Virus record (IMG/VR): IMGVR_UViG_3300036835_000173
Location: 1-39,880 of that record
Source of the DNA: a virus
Reading direction: 5' to 3' (one strand)
Length of the DNA stretch: 39,880 nt
Under the pieces are notes generated by a model that saw nothing but the letters and a program-made list of their open reading frames with translations, searched no databases and had not been told where the DNA came from. This document shows, in pieces, positions 5,653 to 14,365 of the stretch. Position 1 is the first letter of the stretch; every line of letters starts with the position of its first letter. A program made the translations under genes and the position numbers.

Positions 5653-6087
5653 ATGCCGAAGGGCGACCTGGAGCGGTTGCGGCGGGACCCTCAAGCTGAC
5701 CCGATCACTCAGCTGCTCTACTCGACCCTCCACACGCGGCAGGCACTTGACCGGCTGGACCTGGCAATTGATCGCGCCTTCCCGGAGCCTGATGATCCGC
5801 GTGACAGCGATGAGTTTTACTTCAACCCGACTGGCAAGGGTCTGTTCGAGTTTCAGGCCCAGCTGCGCGAGCAGTTAGCCAGGCTGGCCTCCAAGTACGT
5901 CAGTCTCGGCATCGAGGAGCGTCAGATCAAGCAGATCGAGGATTGGTCAAACATCCTCCTGCCGCTCTTCACGGCCTTGATGGAAGACCCAAACTTGCGC
6001 CTGACTCGGCGTCAGCGCAGGGAACTCCCTGCGGCAGCCGAGCGAGCACTCACGGTGCTCGAAGTCCCCAGAGAGACTGCAGCGTGA
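5653..6087 (+). CDS. Putative small terminase subunit, 144 aa
   Basis: A helical protein of 144 residues directly upstream of, and overlapping by four bases, the large terminase gene; this is the usual place for the DNA-recognition subunit of the packaging motor. It begins MPKGDLERLRRDPQADP and has a central helical region (QAQLREQLARLASKYVSLGIEERQIKQ) and a basic segment (LRLTRRQRREL). No canonical HTH is obvious. The ATG is set by the leaderless promoter just upstream. The assignment depends mainly on position and size. Confidence 0.6.
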   Translation: MPKGDLERLRRDPQADPITQLLYSTLHTRQALDRLDLAIDRAFPEPDDPRDSDEFYFNPTGKGLFEFQAQLREQLARLASKYVSLGIEERQIKQIEDWSNILLPLFTALMEDPNLRLTRRQRRELPAAAERALTVLEVPRETAA

Positions 6088-7697
6088 CCCGGGCACCCTC
6101 CTCCCCTGGAGTCACGATCCCTCCGCGGGCTCCAACCGGACTGGGCGCAAGCATCCGCCGGTCCATGGAGGAACGCAGAGCCTCACACCGCTGGATCCGC
6201 AATCCTGTCGGGTGGACGATCAATCGGGCTCGTGCCCACCCGTACTCAAAGCAGCGCGAGATCATGAACGCGGTCGTCCGCCATCGTCGAGTGAGTGTCC
6301 GCTCCGCTCACGACACGGGCAAGTCATGGTCCGCGGCTGACCTGACGGCGTGGTGGCTTGACGTCCACCCGATTGGCTCCGCGTTCGTGGTGACGACGGC
6401 TCCCACCGCGCCGCAGGTCGAGGTCATCCTCTGGCGGGAGATTCAGCGCGTCAAGAACAAGGCCAACCTCCCCGGCCGCATCACGTCGGGCAACATCCCC
6501 AAGTGGAAGACAGCCGCCGACGAGATCATCGCCTACGGGCGCAAGCCCGCCGACCTGAAGTCCCAGGACGAGGCGTCTCAGGCCTTCCAGGGCATCCACG
6601 CTCGTTACATCCTCGTGATCTTGGACGAGGCGTGCGGCATCCCTGAGTGGCTCTGGAACGCCGTCGAGACCATCGCCACCAACCGCTATGCCCGCGTGCT
6701 CGCAATTGGCAATCCCGATGTGCCCGATACGCCCTTTGCTAAGACGCACCAACCGCACTCCGACTGGCACAAGATCAAGATCAGCGCCTTTGATACGCCT
6801 GCCTACACTGGCGAGCCTGTCCCCGAGAGCCTGCTCCTTGACCTTGTGTCCCCAGAGTGGGTCGAGGCGCGCGCCAAGGACTGGGGCGTGGAGAGCCCAC
6901 TTTACACATCCAAGGTTGGGGCTGAGTTCCCAGAAGTTTCTGAGGAGACGCTCATCCACCCGCGTCTGATCCAAGAGGCGCAACTACGTGATCTCTCCGG
7001 CGTTGCGATCAACATCCCGGGCTCATTTGGACTGGATGTGGCGCGCTTTGGGCGCAACGAGACTGTCTGCTACCGCAACCGTGGTGGCTATCTGCGCCGG
7101 GAGTTCGGCTATCACAAGCAGGATACGATGGTGACTGCCGGGCGCGCGATCCGCGTGCTCAATACCGTCAAGGCATCATTGGCGGGCGTCTACATGGTCA
7201 TTGACACCATTGGCGTCGGCGGTGGCGTCTATGACCGCATGCGCGAGCAGAACTTTCCCGTCATCCCCTTCGTCGCATCCGAGTCCCCATCAACCCCAAC
7301 GGGCAAGAAGCGGTTTGTGAATCGGCGGGCCGAGCAGTGGTGGGCCTTCCGCAAGCAGTTTGAGGCGGGGCTGATTGATCTCCCCTCAACCGACGAGGAC
7401 GATAAGCTGATCGCCCAACTCGGCAGCATCAAGTACTTCATCCGCTCCGACGGGCGCATTCTCGTTGAATCCAAGGAGGACATGGAGGCGCGTGGCCTAC
7501 CATCCCCGGACCGGGCTGATGCTGCGATGATGGCGTGCGTCCGGCCGTTGCCGCAAGCCGGGGAGTTCACGGTGCCTGATGCTAAGCCGGACTGGATGCT
7601 GACGCAACTCGGCACCAACGCGGGCTTCCTGACTCTTGGCAGCGACGAGATCCTCAAATCCCTGACCGGCGACCTGCTCGCAGGGAGCAAGTGGTGA
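6084..7697 (+). CDS. terL: Large terminase subunit (packaging ATPase-nuclease), 537 aa
   Basis: GTG at 6084 overlaps the upstream TGA; the in-frame ATG at 5943 lies inside the upstream gene and is rejected. The ATPase domain shows a Walker A-like RSAHDTGKS (residues 73-81), Walker B ILVILDEA (176-182) and a coupling-type AIGNP (207-211). The nuclease half has the expected acidic residues: D318 in GLDVARFG, D374 in VIDTIGVGGG and D479 in RADAAMM. Length is normal for the family. The enzyme translocates DNA through the portal and cuts it at packaging. Confidence 0.93.
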   Translation: MTRAPSSPGVTIPPRAPTGLGASIRRSMEERRASHRWIRNPVGWTINRARAHPYSKQREIMNAVVRHRRVSVRSAHDTGKSWSAADLTAWWLDVHPIGSAFVVTTAPTAPQVEVILWREIQRVKNKANLPGRITSGNIPKWKTAADEIIAYGRKPADLKSQDEASQAFQGIHARYILVILDEACGIPEWLWNAVETIATNRYARVLAIGNPDVPDTPFAKTHQPHSDWHKIKISAFDTPAYTGEPVPESLLLDLVSPEWVEARAKDWGVESPLYTSKVGAEFPEVSEETLIHPRLIQEAQLRDLSGVAINIPGSFGLDVARFGRNETVCYRNRGGYLRREFGYHKQDTMVTAGRAIRVLNTVKASLAGVYMVIDTIGVGGGVYDRMREQNFPVIPFVASESPSTPTGKKRFVNRRAEQWWAFRKQFEAGLIDLPSTDEDDKLIAQLGSIKYFIRSDGRILVESKEDMEARGLPSPDRADAAMMACVRPLPQAGEFTVPDAKPDWMLTQLGTNAGFLTLGSDEILKSLTGDLLAGSKW

Positions 7698-7997
7698 GTG
7701 GATCCTGGCACCTGGATAGCAATTGTGACCGGGATCATCGGGCTGGCTGGCCTGATCTTTACGGCGCTGCGCTACAACAGGGACGACTCGACGGCAGTTG
7801 TGTCGCAACAGTCCACGATCCTGAACAACATGAAGGAGCTCAACGACGAGCTTCGTCAGACAGCGACGGACCTGCGTACGGAGCGCGACGAGTTGAAGGG
7901 ACAGGTTCGGGCGCTCAGCGCGCAGGTCGAGCAGCTCACCAACCAGGTGAGCCGTTTACAGCAGAGCGTGGACGACCCTCATGGTTCAAATACCTGA
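7698..7997 (+). CDS. Membrane-anchored coiled-coil protein, 99 aa (lysis candidate)
   Basis: The GTG at 7698 directly follows the terminase stop, with AGGGAG upstream. There is one N-terminal transmembrane helix (about residues 6-24, WIAIVTGIIGLAGLIFTAL), then a long heptad-rich coiled coil (about 35-92, ending VEQLTNQVSRLQQSV). This layout fits a membrane-tethered coiled-coil protein such as a holin partner or spanin-like element, and an endolysin lies 2.1 kb downstream. It overlaps the next gene by 17 bases. A lysis function is inferred from context only. Confidence 0.6.
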   Translation: MDPGTWIAIVTGIIGLAGLIFTALRYNRDDSTAVVSQQSTILNNMKELNDELRQTATDLRTERDELKGQVRALSAQVEQLTNQVSRLQQSVDDPHGSNT

Positions 7998-8787
7998 CTA
8001 TCCCGATCAACTTCTGGAGGCTGCCAAGAAAGCCGACGCCGATCAGGCAAATCGCACTCACAAGCGGTTCATTATCACCTGGGCCGCTATTGCGCTCGTT
8101 TCCATCGCAGCTAGTGCGAGCGTCATTCTCTCCGGCGTTGCTCTCACTGAGCAAACTCACCAAGCTCAACAGACCGCTAACCAGGCCAAGACGACCAGTG
8201 ACGACACTGTCAAGTATCTGCGCGGAGAACAAGGCATCCCTGGTGTCCCTGGGACGAATGGTGTTGAGGGCACCCCTGGACTTCCAGGCGCCACTGGTGA
8301 GCCGGGGACGCCCGGTGAACGTGGTGATCAAGGGCCAAAGGGTGACTCCGGCCCAGTTGGTGCTCAAGGGCCTGCTGGCATCGCGGGCCAGCCAGGCGCT
8401 CAAGGCACACAAGGCGCAGCTGGCGAGCCAGGCGCGAAGGGCGCGACAGGAACGAAGGGCCCAAAGGGTGATGAAGGACCACAGGGAGAGCGCGGTCCAG
8501 TGGGTGCAACTGGCGCACCAGGACCGGCGGGTCCATCAGGCACTACAAGCACAACGGCGGCGTTTGCCACATCCGAGAACACACCAGCGGACGTCAAATC
8601 GGCAAATGCTGTGTGTCCGGAGGGATCGGTCGTGATCAGCGGTGGATTCATCTTGCTCGGTCCGCCAAGCATCAACATCACCCTCAGCGCGACGGCCAAC
8701 AATGGCTGGCTCATCAACGCCCAAGAAACAACTCCGCTCGCCACTGACTGGGCCATCCAGGCAGTCGCGCTCTGTGCTCCATCATGA
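7981..8787 (+). CDS. Membrane-anchored collagen-like protein, 268 aa
   Basis: An N-terminal charged stretch precedes one transmembrane helix (about residues 31-52). A short polar stalk follows, then about 35 Gly-X-Y triplets (about residues 82-187) and a C-terminal domain (190-268) bounded by C212 and C265 (VCPEGSVVISGGF, then AVALCAPS). That Cys-flanked domain is of a type often found in exported actinobacterial proteins. It could be a host-surface or virion-associated trimeric fibre. Overlaps on both sides place it in the terminase-endolysin operon. Its position outside the structural tail block is unusual. Confidence 0.75.
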   Translation: MVQIPDYPDQLLEAAKKADADQANRTHKRFIITWAAIALVSIAASASVILSGVALTEQTHQAQQTANQAKTTSDDTVKYLRGEQGIPGVPGTNGVEGTPGLPGATGEPGTPGERGDQGPKGDSGPVGAQGPAGIAGQPGAQGTQGAAGEPGAKGATGTKGPKGDEGPQGERGPVGATGAPGPAGPSGTTSTTAAFATSENTPADVKSANAVCPEGSVVISGGFILLGPPSINITLSATANNGWLINAQETTPLATDWAIQAVALCAPS

Positions 8788-9158
8788 GCAAAACCGCCAA
8801 AATTGATCTGCTCCCCGACCGCCTCGATCTGGCGCTGTACGCGGGCGATGGTGCGACAATCCAACTGCAGATCACCGACGCCGACGGCAATTCGCTCGAT
8901 GTTTCGGGTGAGATCAAGGGGCAGATTCGGCAGCAGCGAACCGACACGGATGCGCTCGCGGACTGGACCGTCGACATGACGAATGCCCCGGATGGCTTCG
9001 TGATGATCAGTCTGACCGGTGATCAAACGGCCAGCCTAATGACGGTGAATGGCAACCAATTCAAGGGCGCCTGGGACGTGCAGTGGACGCCTGAGAATGT
9101 TGAGCCGGTAACACTGCTGCAGGGCAACGTCACGTGCGATGAAGATGTCACAAGATAG
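8784..9158 (+). CDS. Beta-sandwich structural protein, 124 aa
   Basis: The ATG overlaps the preceding stop (ATGA). The sequence has an Ig/BppU-N-like pattern common in phage fibre-associated proteins: [25 protein letters not shown], then [10 protein letters not shown], then WDVQWT. It is followed at once by a collagen-like fibre gene, so it may form part of the same appendage. Catalytic residues are not expected. Family assignment is by pattern only. Confidence 0.55.
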   Translation: MSKTAKIDLLPDRLDLALYAGDGATIQLQITDADGNSLDVSGEIKGQIRQQRTDTDALADWTVDMTNAPDGFVMISLTGDQTASLMTVNGNQFKGAWDVQWTPENVEPVTLLQGNVTCDEDVTR

Positions 9159-10122
9159 CGCTACCGTCACCGTGCAGGCAACGCCAGAGATTCTGGTGAA
9201 GGCCGCGCCCGCTCAAATCATCGTCACGCAGGGCAAGAACGCAGGTCCGCCAGGTCCACCAGGCGATCCGGGTCCACCGGGCGATCCTGGCGCCAAGGGT
9301 GACCCCGGTCCGCAGGGCGATCCAGGCATCAAGGGCGATCCTGGTCCACAAGGCGATCCTGGCCCGCCCGGCGGCAGCACCAGTTTGTTCTCGTATCAGT
9401 TCTCGACGAACACTAATGAGCCGCCGACCGGCAGCCAGGTGCGCCTGAACGCTGCAGATCAACATGCTGCGACCAAGCTTTGGGTCAAAGATCCCACAAA
9501 CGATGGCTTCGACGCCAGTTGGCCCCTTAGCCTGATCGATGTCGGAAACGACTTGGTTCTGCAAGACAAGGACGATTCGACCAAGTACCAGCACTATAGC
9601 GTGACCGGCCCGTCGATAGACAAGAGCGGTTACTTTGAAGTTCCAGTCAACTGGGTGTCTGGCGGCTCCGCACTCACGTCGCAAGCCATTGAAATGGCCA
9701 TCATTCAGAAGGCCGCAAGTGATGGCGGAGATGGTGGTGGTACGGTCCCCGTCAACTTGCCGGCCGACTGGGCGTATGGCACTTGGGCGGCAATGACCAA
9801 CGATCCCGGCATTGAAGTCGATCCGGATCACGACTGTGAAGTCAAGATTCTGGTCAAATCGACCATTGCCGACCTATCCGGATCGCTCACGGAAGTGTTC
9901 CTACTCGTTTCGCCAGATGGCAGCTCATCCTGGGTCGCGGCTGATGCAGTGCGTCGTATGCGTCAGGGCAGCAGCGGTGCCGGCTCCTGGATTTATGACG
10001 ACACGCTTGTCGCGTCCGTCCCTGCGGGCGGGTATGTCAAGGTCGGCGTGAATTCAGCGTCCGGCGGCGCATCTGTGGGACCGGGCGTCTACAATTGGGC
10101 CTCAAAGCGGGTGCTCTCATGA
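9139..10122 (+). CDS. Collagen-like fibre protein, 327 aa
   Basis: ATG at 9139 (a second ATG at 9145 is also possible) overlaps the preceding gene by 20 bases. A short beta N terminus precedes about 14 Gly-X-Y triplets (residues 36-79, rich in GPPGDP). A beta domain (80-190) carrying Asn/Asp-rich strands follows, then a Gly-rich linker and a C-terminal beta domain (about 205-327). This is a typical trimeric phage fibre design for capsid or tail decoration. Its location between terminase and portal suggests a head fibre or an accessory appendage. Confidence 0.7.
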   Translation: MKMSQDSATVTVQATPEILVKAAPAQIIVTQGKNAGPPGPPGDPGPPGDPGAKGDPGPQGDPGIKGDPGPQGDPGPPGGSTSLFSYQFSTNTNEPPTGSQVRLNAADQHAATKLWVKDPTNDGFDASWPLSLIDVGNDLVLQDKDDSTKYQHYSVTGPSIDKSGYFEVPVNWVSGGSALTSQAIEMAIIQKAASDGGDGGGTVPVNLPADWAYGTWAAMTNDPGIEVDPDHDCEVKILVKSTIADLSGSLTEVFLLVSPDGSSSWVAADAVRRMRQGSSGAGSWIYDDTLVASVPAGGYVKVGVNSASGGASVGPGVYNWASKRVLS

Positions 10123-11174
10123 GTGACCATTACGACCAACTGACGTCGACCGAGCAATGCTACTGGAACTGCTACACGCGCCTGCGCCAACTCTCGGACT
10201 GGGCTGGATTCACAGACGCGCAGGATCAGGAGCGGCAAAAGGCGCGCGATTGGCTCGTCAACCAACGCAAGTTCATCTGGCGGTGTGCTGAGGGCAAGGA
10301 GCAGCCCGAGTACAAGCCAGGGTGGGACATCAATCAGCGCCAGGCGCGCTACGACCAGCTCAGCGACGATTCGCTCAACACGGGCAGTCCGCACAATCTC
10401 TGTCAGCTTCCCACGGATGGGGATATGACTGACTATGAGAAGGTCACCATCTCTGAGCGCGAGATGTGGTGGAATCTGTCCTCGGTCGATGATTGGACGA
10501 AGCAAGCCAGGCAGCATAATGCCGACGCGCTCACACAGCAACGCAAGCAGTTGTGGCATCTTGGCGAGGATGAGGGCTGGGACAAGAACAACCGCAAGAA
10601 GCGTTACAACAACCTCTGCATCGCCACGAAATACGGCACGCCATACTCGGACTGGCAGAAGGGTCATAACGATCACACCGGGGAGCCAGTCAGCGGCGGC
10701 AAGTCCTCGCGCTCCAAGTGCAAGGATTGGCTCGATAGCTACCTGGGCGTCAATGAAAACCCCAGTGGCTCAAACAGGGGCTCGCCGCAGCCGAGCAAGT
10801 GGCAGGAGCGGGTGTATGGGGAGGATGGTGTTCCATGGTGCGCATGCTTCGCTGGTTGCTCGGCCTGGGACAATGGCGTTTCAGGGTCCGTGACTGCGAG
10901 CGTCGGCAACAACACACAGATGGCCAAGAAGGGCCAAGGCATCTACAAGGGCTGGACCAACGACCCGAGCAAGGTTCACGCTGGCGACCACGCCTTCCTC
11001 GGCGACGACCATACGGGGGTGATTTACGACCGCGACAACGGCATAACAGTAGAAGGTAACACGAGTCCCGGCAGTGAAGGCTCTCAGTTCAATGGCGGGT
11101 GCGTTGCCAAGCGACAGCGGGGCTGGAGCGCATGGACGGCAGGATTCGGACTGGTGAGGTTCCCCGATGACTGA
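10119..11174 (+). CDS. CHAP-domain endolysin with two N-terminal repeats, 351 aa
   Basis: The ATG overlaps the preceding TGA. The C-terminal half (about residues 197-351) is a CHAP amidase/endopeptidase: [14 protein letters not shown], catalytic Cys in VPWCACFAG (C241 or C243), His in DDHTGVIYD (H298), and acidic/Asn partners in VEGN (312-314). The N-terminal part has two related Trp-rich units (about 9-85 and 110-172). Both have a QRK-W core and an RYxxL end, suggesting duplicated wall-binding domains. It cleaves host peptidoglycan at lysis. The N-terminal domain is not one I can name. Confidence 0.8.
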   Translation: MSDHYDQLTSTEQCYWNCYTRLRQLSDWAGFTDAQDQERQKARDWLVNQRKFIWRCAEGKEQPEYKPGWDINQRQARYDQLSDDSLNTGSPHNLCQLPTDGDMTDYEKVTISEREMWWNLSSVDDWTKQARQHNADALTQQRKQLWHLGEDEGWDKNNRKKRYNNLCIATKYGTPYSDWQKGHNDHTGEPVSGGKSSRSKCKDWLDSYLGVNENPSGSNRGSPQPSKWQERVYGEDGVPWCACFAGCSAWDNGVSGSVTASVGNNTQMAKKGQGIYKGWTNDPSKVHAGDHAFLGDDHTGVIYDRDNGITVEGNTSPGSEGSQFNGGCVAKRQRGWSAWTAGFGLVRFPDD

Positions 11175-11325
11175 TCAGCAGCGAGAGCCAGGCAGCGATG
11201 AACAGATGGGGCCAGAGCGCCTGAAGACGATCCAAGATCGCCAGGACCTGGAGGACGCGCGCTGGATCGAGGAACAGCGCAAAGTGGAAACACAACCTAC
11301 GACAGATGAGGAACAGAATGACTGA
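11167..11325 (+). CDS. Small hydrophilic protein, 52 aa
   Basis: ATG at 11167 lies within the end of the endolysin gene, preceded by GGTGAGG, and the stop overlaps the next start. The 52-residue product is Gln/Glu/Asp-rich and helical (LKTIQDRQDLEDARWIEEQR). Coupling on both sides supports it; no function is recognised. Confidence 0.5.
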   Translation: MTDQQREPGSDEQMGPERLKTIQDRQDLEDARWIEEQRKVETQPTTDEEQND

Positions 11326-11563
11326 GACACCCGAACAGCCCGCCGAGGGCACCGACGAGGGCACCGACGAGACCACGGACGAGACCACCAACGGCGAGCA
11401 GGCTGACGATCACGGCGTCGACAAGATGGCCGACGACGCTGGCGATCCGACCAAGTACGGCGAGCCAGGTCACCCGGCCCCCACGATGCCAGCGGTGCCG
11501 ACGGAAGGTGACGAGGATGAGGAGGATGACGACGAGGATGAGGAGGATGACGACGAGTCCTAG
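11318..11563 (+). CDS. Highly acidic small protein, 81 aa
   Basis: ATG at 11318 is preferred over 11306 because GATGAGGAAC lies at good spacing and it overlaps the previous stop. The protein is mostly Asp, Glu, Thr and Pro, with a C-terminal Asp/Glu run of about 20 residues. Such proteins can act as DNA mimics, scaffolds or chaperones for basic partners; no family is recognised. It precedes the head operon. The DNA is correspondingly repetitive (GAGGATGAC units at 11514-11560). Confidence 0.6.
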   Translation: MTETPEQPAEGTDEGTDETTDETTNGEQADDHGVDKMADDAGDPTKYGEPGHPAPTMPAVPTEGDEDEEDDDEDEEDDDES

Positions 11564-11569
11564 TCGCAC

Positions 11570-11602
11570 GGTGCCATCAGCCCTGGGCGCTGGTTAGGCA
11601 CC
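11570..11602 (+). other. Two-level hairpin before the portal gene
   Basis: GGTGCC (11570-11575) pairs with GGCACC (11597-11602), and CAGC (11578-11581) with GCTG (11589-11592) inside it. There is no T run, so it is more likely an mRNA structure or processing site than a strong terminator. It occupies most of the 72-base gap between operon blocks. Confidence 0.4.
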
Positions 11603-11635
11603 TTGGAACCGTCATGATAGAGGGACAGTGAAACC

Positions 11636-13861
11636 ATGGGAGCAGGCATCGGAACAGACTCGTTTGATATGGCGCCGACGTCAGAAATCGGTCGTGGCGT
11701 TAGCTCCGTCTACGAGTTCACCGGCCTGCTCCCGTGGGGCCAGTGGCAGGACGACGTTGAGAAGGCGCCAGATCTGCAGTGGCCCAAGTCGGTCCAGATC
11801 TACGACCAAATGCGGAATGACAGTCAGTGCCAAGGACTGTATCTCGGGGCCACGGCGGCGATCCAGCGCTACATCTGGTACATCGACCCGAATGACTGTC
11901 CGACGCAATGGGTCAATCTGCTAGCCGCCGACTTGAACCTCCCGGTCGGGCTGGACGCTGCCAAGCAGGCACACGAGACTGGACAGAAGCGCGGCGCGCT
12001 GCGGACGGACAATCGCTTCTCGTGGTACAACCACTTGCGCGATGCGCTCAAGGCCATGTACTATGGCTACTACTACTTCGAGCAGAGTGGCGACATTGTC
12101 GCCGATGGTCCAGGCGGGCGGCTGCGCTGGGCTCTGCGTAAGCTCGCCCCTCGGCACCCCCGGACGATCACGGAGATATGGGTGAATGATGATGGCGGCC
12201 TTCTGTTCGTGAAGCAGGGCTACGGACTAGGGGCCAGGGAGGCGCGGATGCTCGGGATGCCTGTGGGGGCTCCTGAGATCCCGATTGATCGGATGGTCTG
12301 TTACGTCTGGGACCAGGAACCTGGTAACTGGGTCGGCCGGAGCATCTACCGTCCGATGTACCGGAACTATCTGATCAAGGATCGGCTTCTGCGTGTAGAC
12401 GCAATCAAGCATGAACGCAACGGTGTGGGCATGCCGATTGTGGAGGCACCTGAGGGAGCGAGTGGCCCTCAGATCCAAGAGCTTGACCGGATGGCGCAGG
12501 AGTACAAGGTCGGAGAGCGTGGCGGTGGCGCTCTACCGTTCGGAGCAAAGCTGACCCTTCAAGGAACCCAGGGCGCGCTCCCCGACACGATTGCCTCGAT
12601 GCGCTTCCAGAATGAGGAAATGGCGCGCAGCCTCCTCATGATGTTCTTCCAACTTGGCCAGACCGACACTGGCTCGCGCGCGCTGGGTGAGAGCTTCATC
12701 GATTGGTTTTCGCTTCAGCAGGAGATGATCGCCGATTGGATCGTCTCTGTCGATAACCCGCACCTGATCGGCGACTGGTGGCAATGGAACGTTGATCCCA
12801 ACACCGACCACTTCCCGCTGCTTGCCTACTACAAGGATGAGAGCAGCCAGGTGCGTGTGAATGATTTTCGTGGGGCCGACATGCCACAAGAGCTTCAACA
12901 GCCTCAACAGCAGGCGTCCCGCGCTCGCCTGCCGAGGCGTGCGTCGTCCAGTCCCGACGCACGAGCGGGCATGCCATCCCTGCCCGTAGGCGGAGCGGCA
13001 GGCGGCAACAACGGGCATGAGACCCTCGAACCTCCTGGTCTCGTGGCTCTGGCTCCTGCCGCTCCGGCATTCCCATGGGTCGAGCAGCAGCCCGCCTGGC
13101 CGTATAGGCGGCAGCTATATGACCATGAAATCCAGGCTGCGATGAGTCCGCAGCAACTGGACGAAATGTTCAGTTCTGCGATTGACGAAGTCGTTCACTA
13201 CTGGATGACGGCGGTCAGACCGTCCCAGCTGGCCGAGATCAACTCCGGCCTGTCTCAAGTCTCGACCAAGGATCTGGAGAAGCTGGTTCAGGTCAGCGTC
13301 TCACCCCTGGGCGCTGAGGAGTTGTTTGCCCGTCTGAAGGTGGCGACCCAGGAGGCGGTGGCTGAGGCGACAAAGGAAGTTGTCTCACAAGGTCAGCCGC
13401 CTCCGGTCGTCAATTGGGATGCAATTGACGCAGACTTGCGCTCAAGAGCAACCGCGATGGCAGATGTGATGGCATCTGAACTCGGCGATGCAGCCGGGAG
13501 GACCGCGCTGAGGAGAACGTCGGACGTGATCACGTCGCAGACGCTCGCTGATGAAGTGACTGGTGAGCTCTCACAGACATCGGAATCCACCATTTCTGAA
13601 CGCTTGGCCGGAACAGTTCAGGCTGCCGTGAACACTGGGCGCCTAGCAGTTTATGACGCCACCGAGCGGCAGCCTGATTTGTTCGCCAGCGAGATCCTGG
13701 ACCGCAACACCTGCCGCAATTGCATCCAGGTTGACGGGATGCGGCTGACTCGTGAAGATGCTGCTCGGCTCTATGCCTCGGGCGGCTACGTCAACTGTCT
13801 TGGCCGGGATCGCTGTCGCGGTACGGTCGTGGCAACCTACTCAACAGGAGTGTTCCCGTGA
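11636..13861 (+). CDS. Portal protein fused to MuF-like C-terminal domain, 741 aa
   Basis: ATG at 11636 follows GAGGGACAGTGAAACC. Residues 1 to about 420 form a Mu gp29/DUF935-like portal (DRMVCYVWDQEPGNWVGRSIYRP; LLMMFFQLGQTDTGSRALGESF), the DNA entry ring at one capsid vertex. After a Gln/Pro/Ala linker (about 425-500) comes a helical region and a MuF-like end (about 600-741). This has the Cys pairs NTCRNC (C693, C696) and C721/C727, as in the minor head protein of Mu. Most phages encode the two parts separately, though fusions exist. Confidence 0.85.
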   Translation: MGAGIGTDSFDMAPTSEIGRGVSSVYEFTGLLPWGQWQDDVEKAPDLQWPKSVQIYDQMRNDSQCQGLYLGATAAIQRYIWYIDPNDCPTQWVNLLAADLNLPVGLDAAKQAHETGQKRGALRTDNRFSWYNHLRDALKAMYYGYYYFEQSGDIVADGPGGRLRWALRKLAPRHPRTITEIWVNDDGGLLFVKQGYGLGAREARMLGMPVGAPEIPIDRMVCYVWDQEPGNWVGRSIYRPMYRNYLIKDRLLRVDAIKHERNGVGMPIVEAPEGASGPQIQELDRMAQEYKVGERGGGALPFGAKLTLQGTQGALPDTIASMRFQNEEMARSLLMMFFQLGQTDTGSRALGESFIDWFSLQQEMIADWIVSVDNPHLIGDWWQWNVDPNTDHFPLLAYYKDESSQVRVNDFRGADMPQELQQPQQQASRARLPRRASSSPDARAGMPSLPVGGAAGGNNGHETLEPPGLVALAPAAPAFPWVEQQPAWPYRRQLYDHEIQAAMSPQQLDEMFSSAIDEVVHYWMTAVRPSQLAEINSGLSQVSTKDLEKLVQVSVSPLGAEELFARLKVATQEAVAEATKEVVSQGQPPPVVNWDAIDADLRSRATAMADVMASELGDAAGRTALRRTSDVITSQTLADEVTGELSQTSESTISERLAGTVQAAVNTGRLAVYDATERQPDLFASEILDRNTCRNCIQVDGMRLTREDAARLYASGGYVNCLGRDRCRGTVVATYSTGVFP

Positions 13862-14217
13862 ACATGAGCGCAATCGTGACCGATCAGACTGCAAGGACAG
13901 TCTCGGTCAACGTGACGTTCGATCCGGTGCTCGACGGAGCCGACAAGCCTTGGAAGGTTGACTGGGGCGACGGCACCGTGCAGTCAATCGCCGTCGGCAC
14001 GCATCAGGGCACCCACAGCTACGCGGCTGATGGTGAATACATCGTTGAGACTCAGGATCTCAACGGCGACACTCGACTGCACCAGAGGGTGCTGGTCGGC
14101 AACGAGCCGTTCCCCGTCTGGGACCCCGAGAAGGTTCAGCCCACGCCGGCAGAACGTCAGGCGCGGAAGCGCCAACAGATCGCCGCCATGGGCTACGCCA
14201 AGAGGTACATCGGGTGA
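13858..14217 (+). CDS. PKD-like beta domain head protein, 119 aa
   Basis: GTG at 13858 overlaps the portal stop; ATG at 13864 is an alternative. Residues 10 to about 80 match the PKD fold: strand, then WKVDWGDGT, then THSYAADGEYIV. A Pro-rich linker and basic C-terminal helix (ERQARKRQQIAAM) follow. Such domains serve in protein or surface contacts on phage heads. It lies between portal and protease, so a capsid decoration role is plausible. Confidence 0.6.
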   Translation: MNMSAIVTDQTARTVSVNVTFDPVLDGADKPWKVDWGDGTVQSIAVGTHQGTHSYAADGEYIVETQDLNGDTRLHQRVLVGNEPFPVWDPEKVQPTPAERQARKRQQIAAMGYAKRYIG

Positions 14218-14221
14218 TCTG

Positions 14222-14365
14222 ATGCCGGCGCGGTCTCAACAGCAGCGGAAGTGGGCGTTCGGCGTCAAGGGTGCAGCCTGGGCACGTCGGCATCACTTCG
14301 ACAACAAGGGCAAGCTCCCCAAGCGGGTGCGGGCCAAGAAGCGCAAGCGCAGGCGACGGCGCTGA
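14222..14365 (+). CDS. Very basic small protein, 47 aa
   Basis: ATG at 14222 follows the preceding stop by four bases, and the stop overlaps the next ATG. The 47 residues include about 20 Arg/Lys, ending in a KKRKRRRRR run, with a WAFGVKGAAWARRHHF N-terminal half. Placement between portal and protease suggests a packaged or DNA-associated head peptide; it could also be a ribosomal-like or structural peptide. Function unknown. Confidence 0.6.
   Translation: MPARSQQQRKWAFGVKGAAWARRHHFDNKGKLPKRVRAKKRKRRRRR

Noticed and set aside
7691-8635. 314-codon frame across the collagen-like gene
   Set aside because: It is an out-of-frame reading of the coiled-coil and Gly-X-Y repeats; the true frames have membrane helix, coiled coil and collagen signatures.
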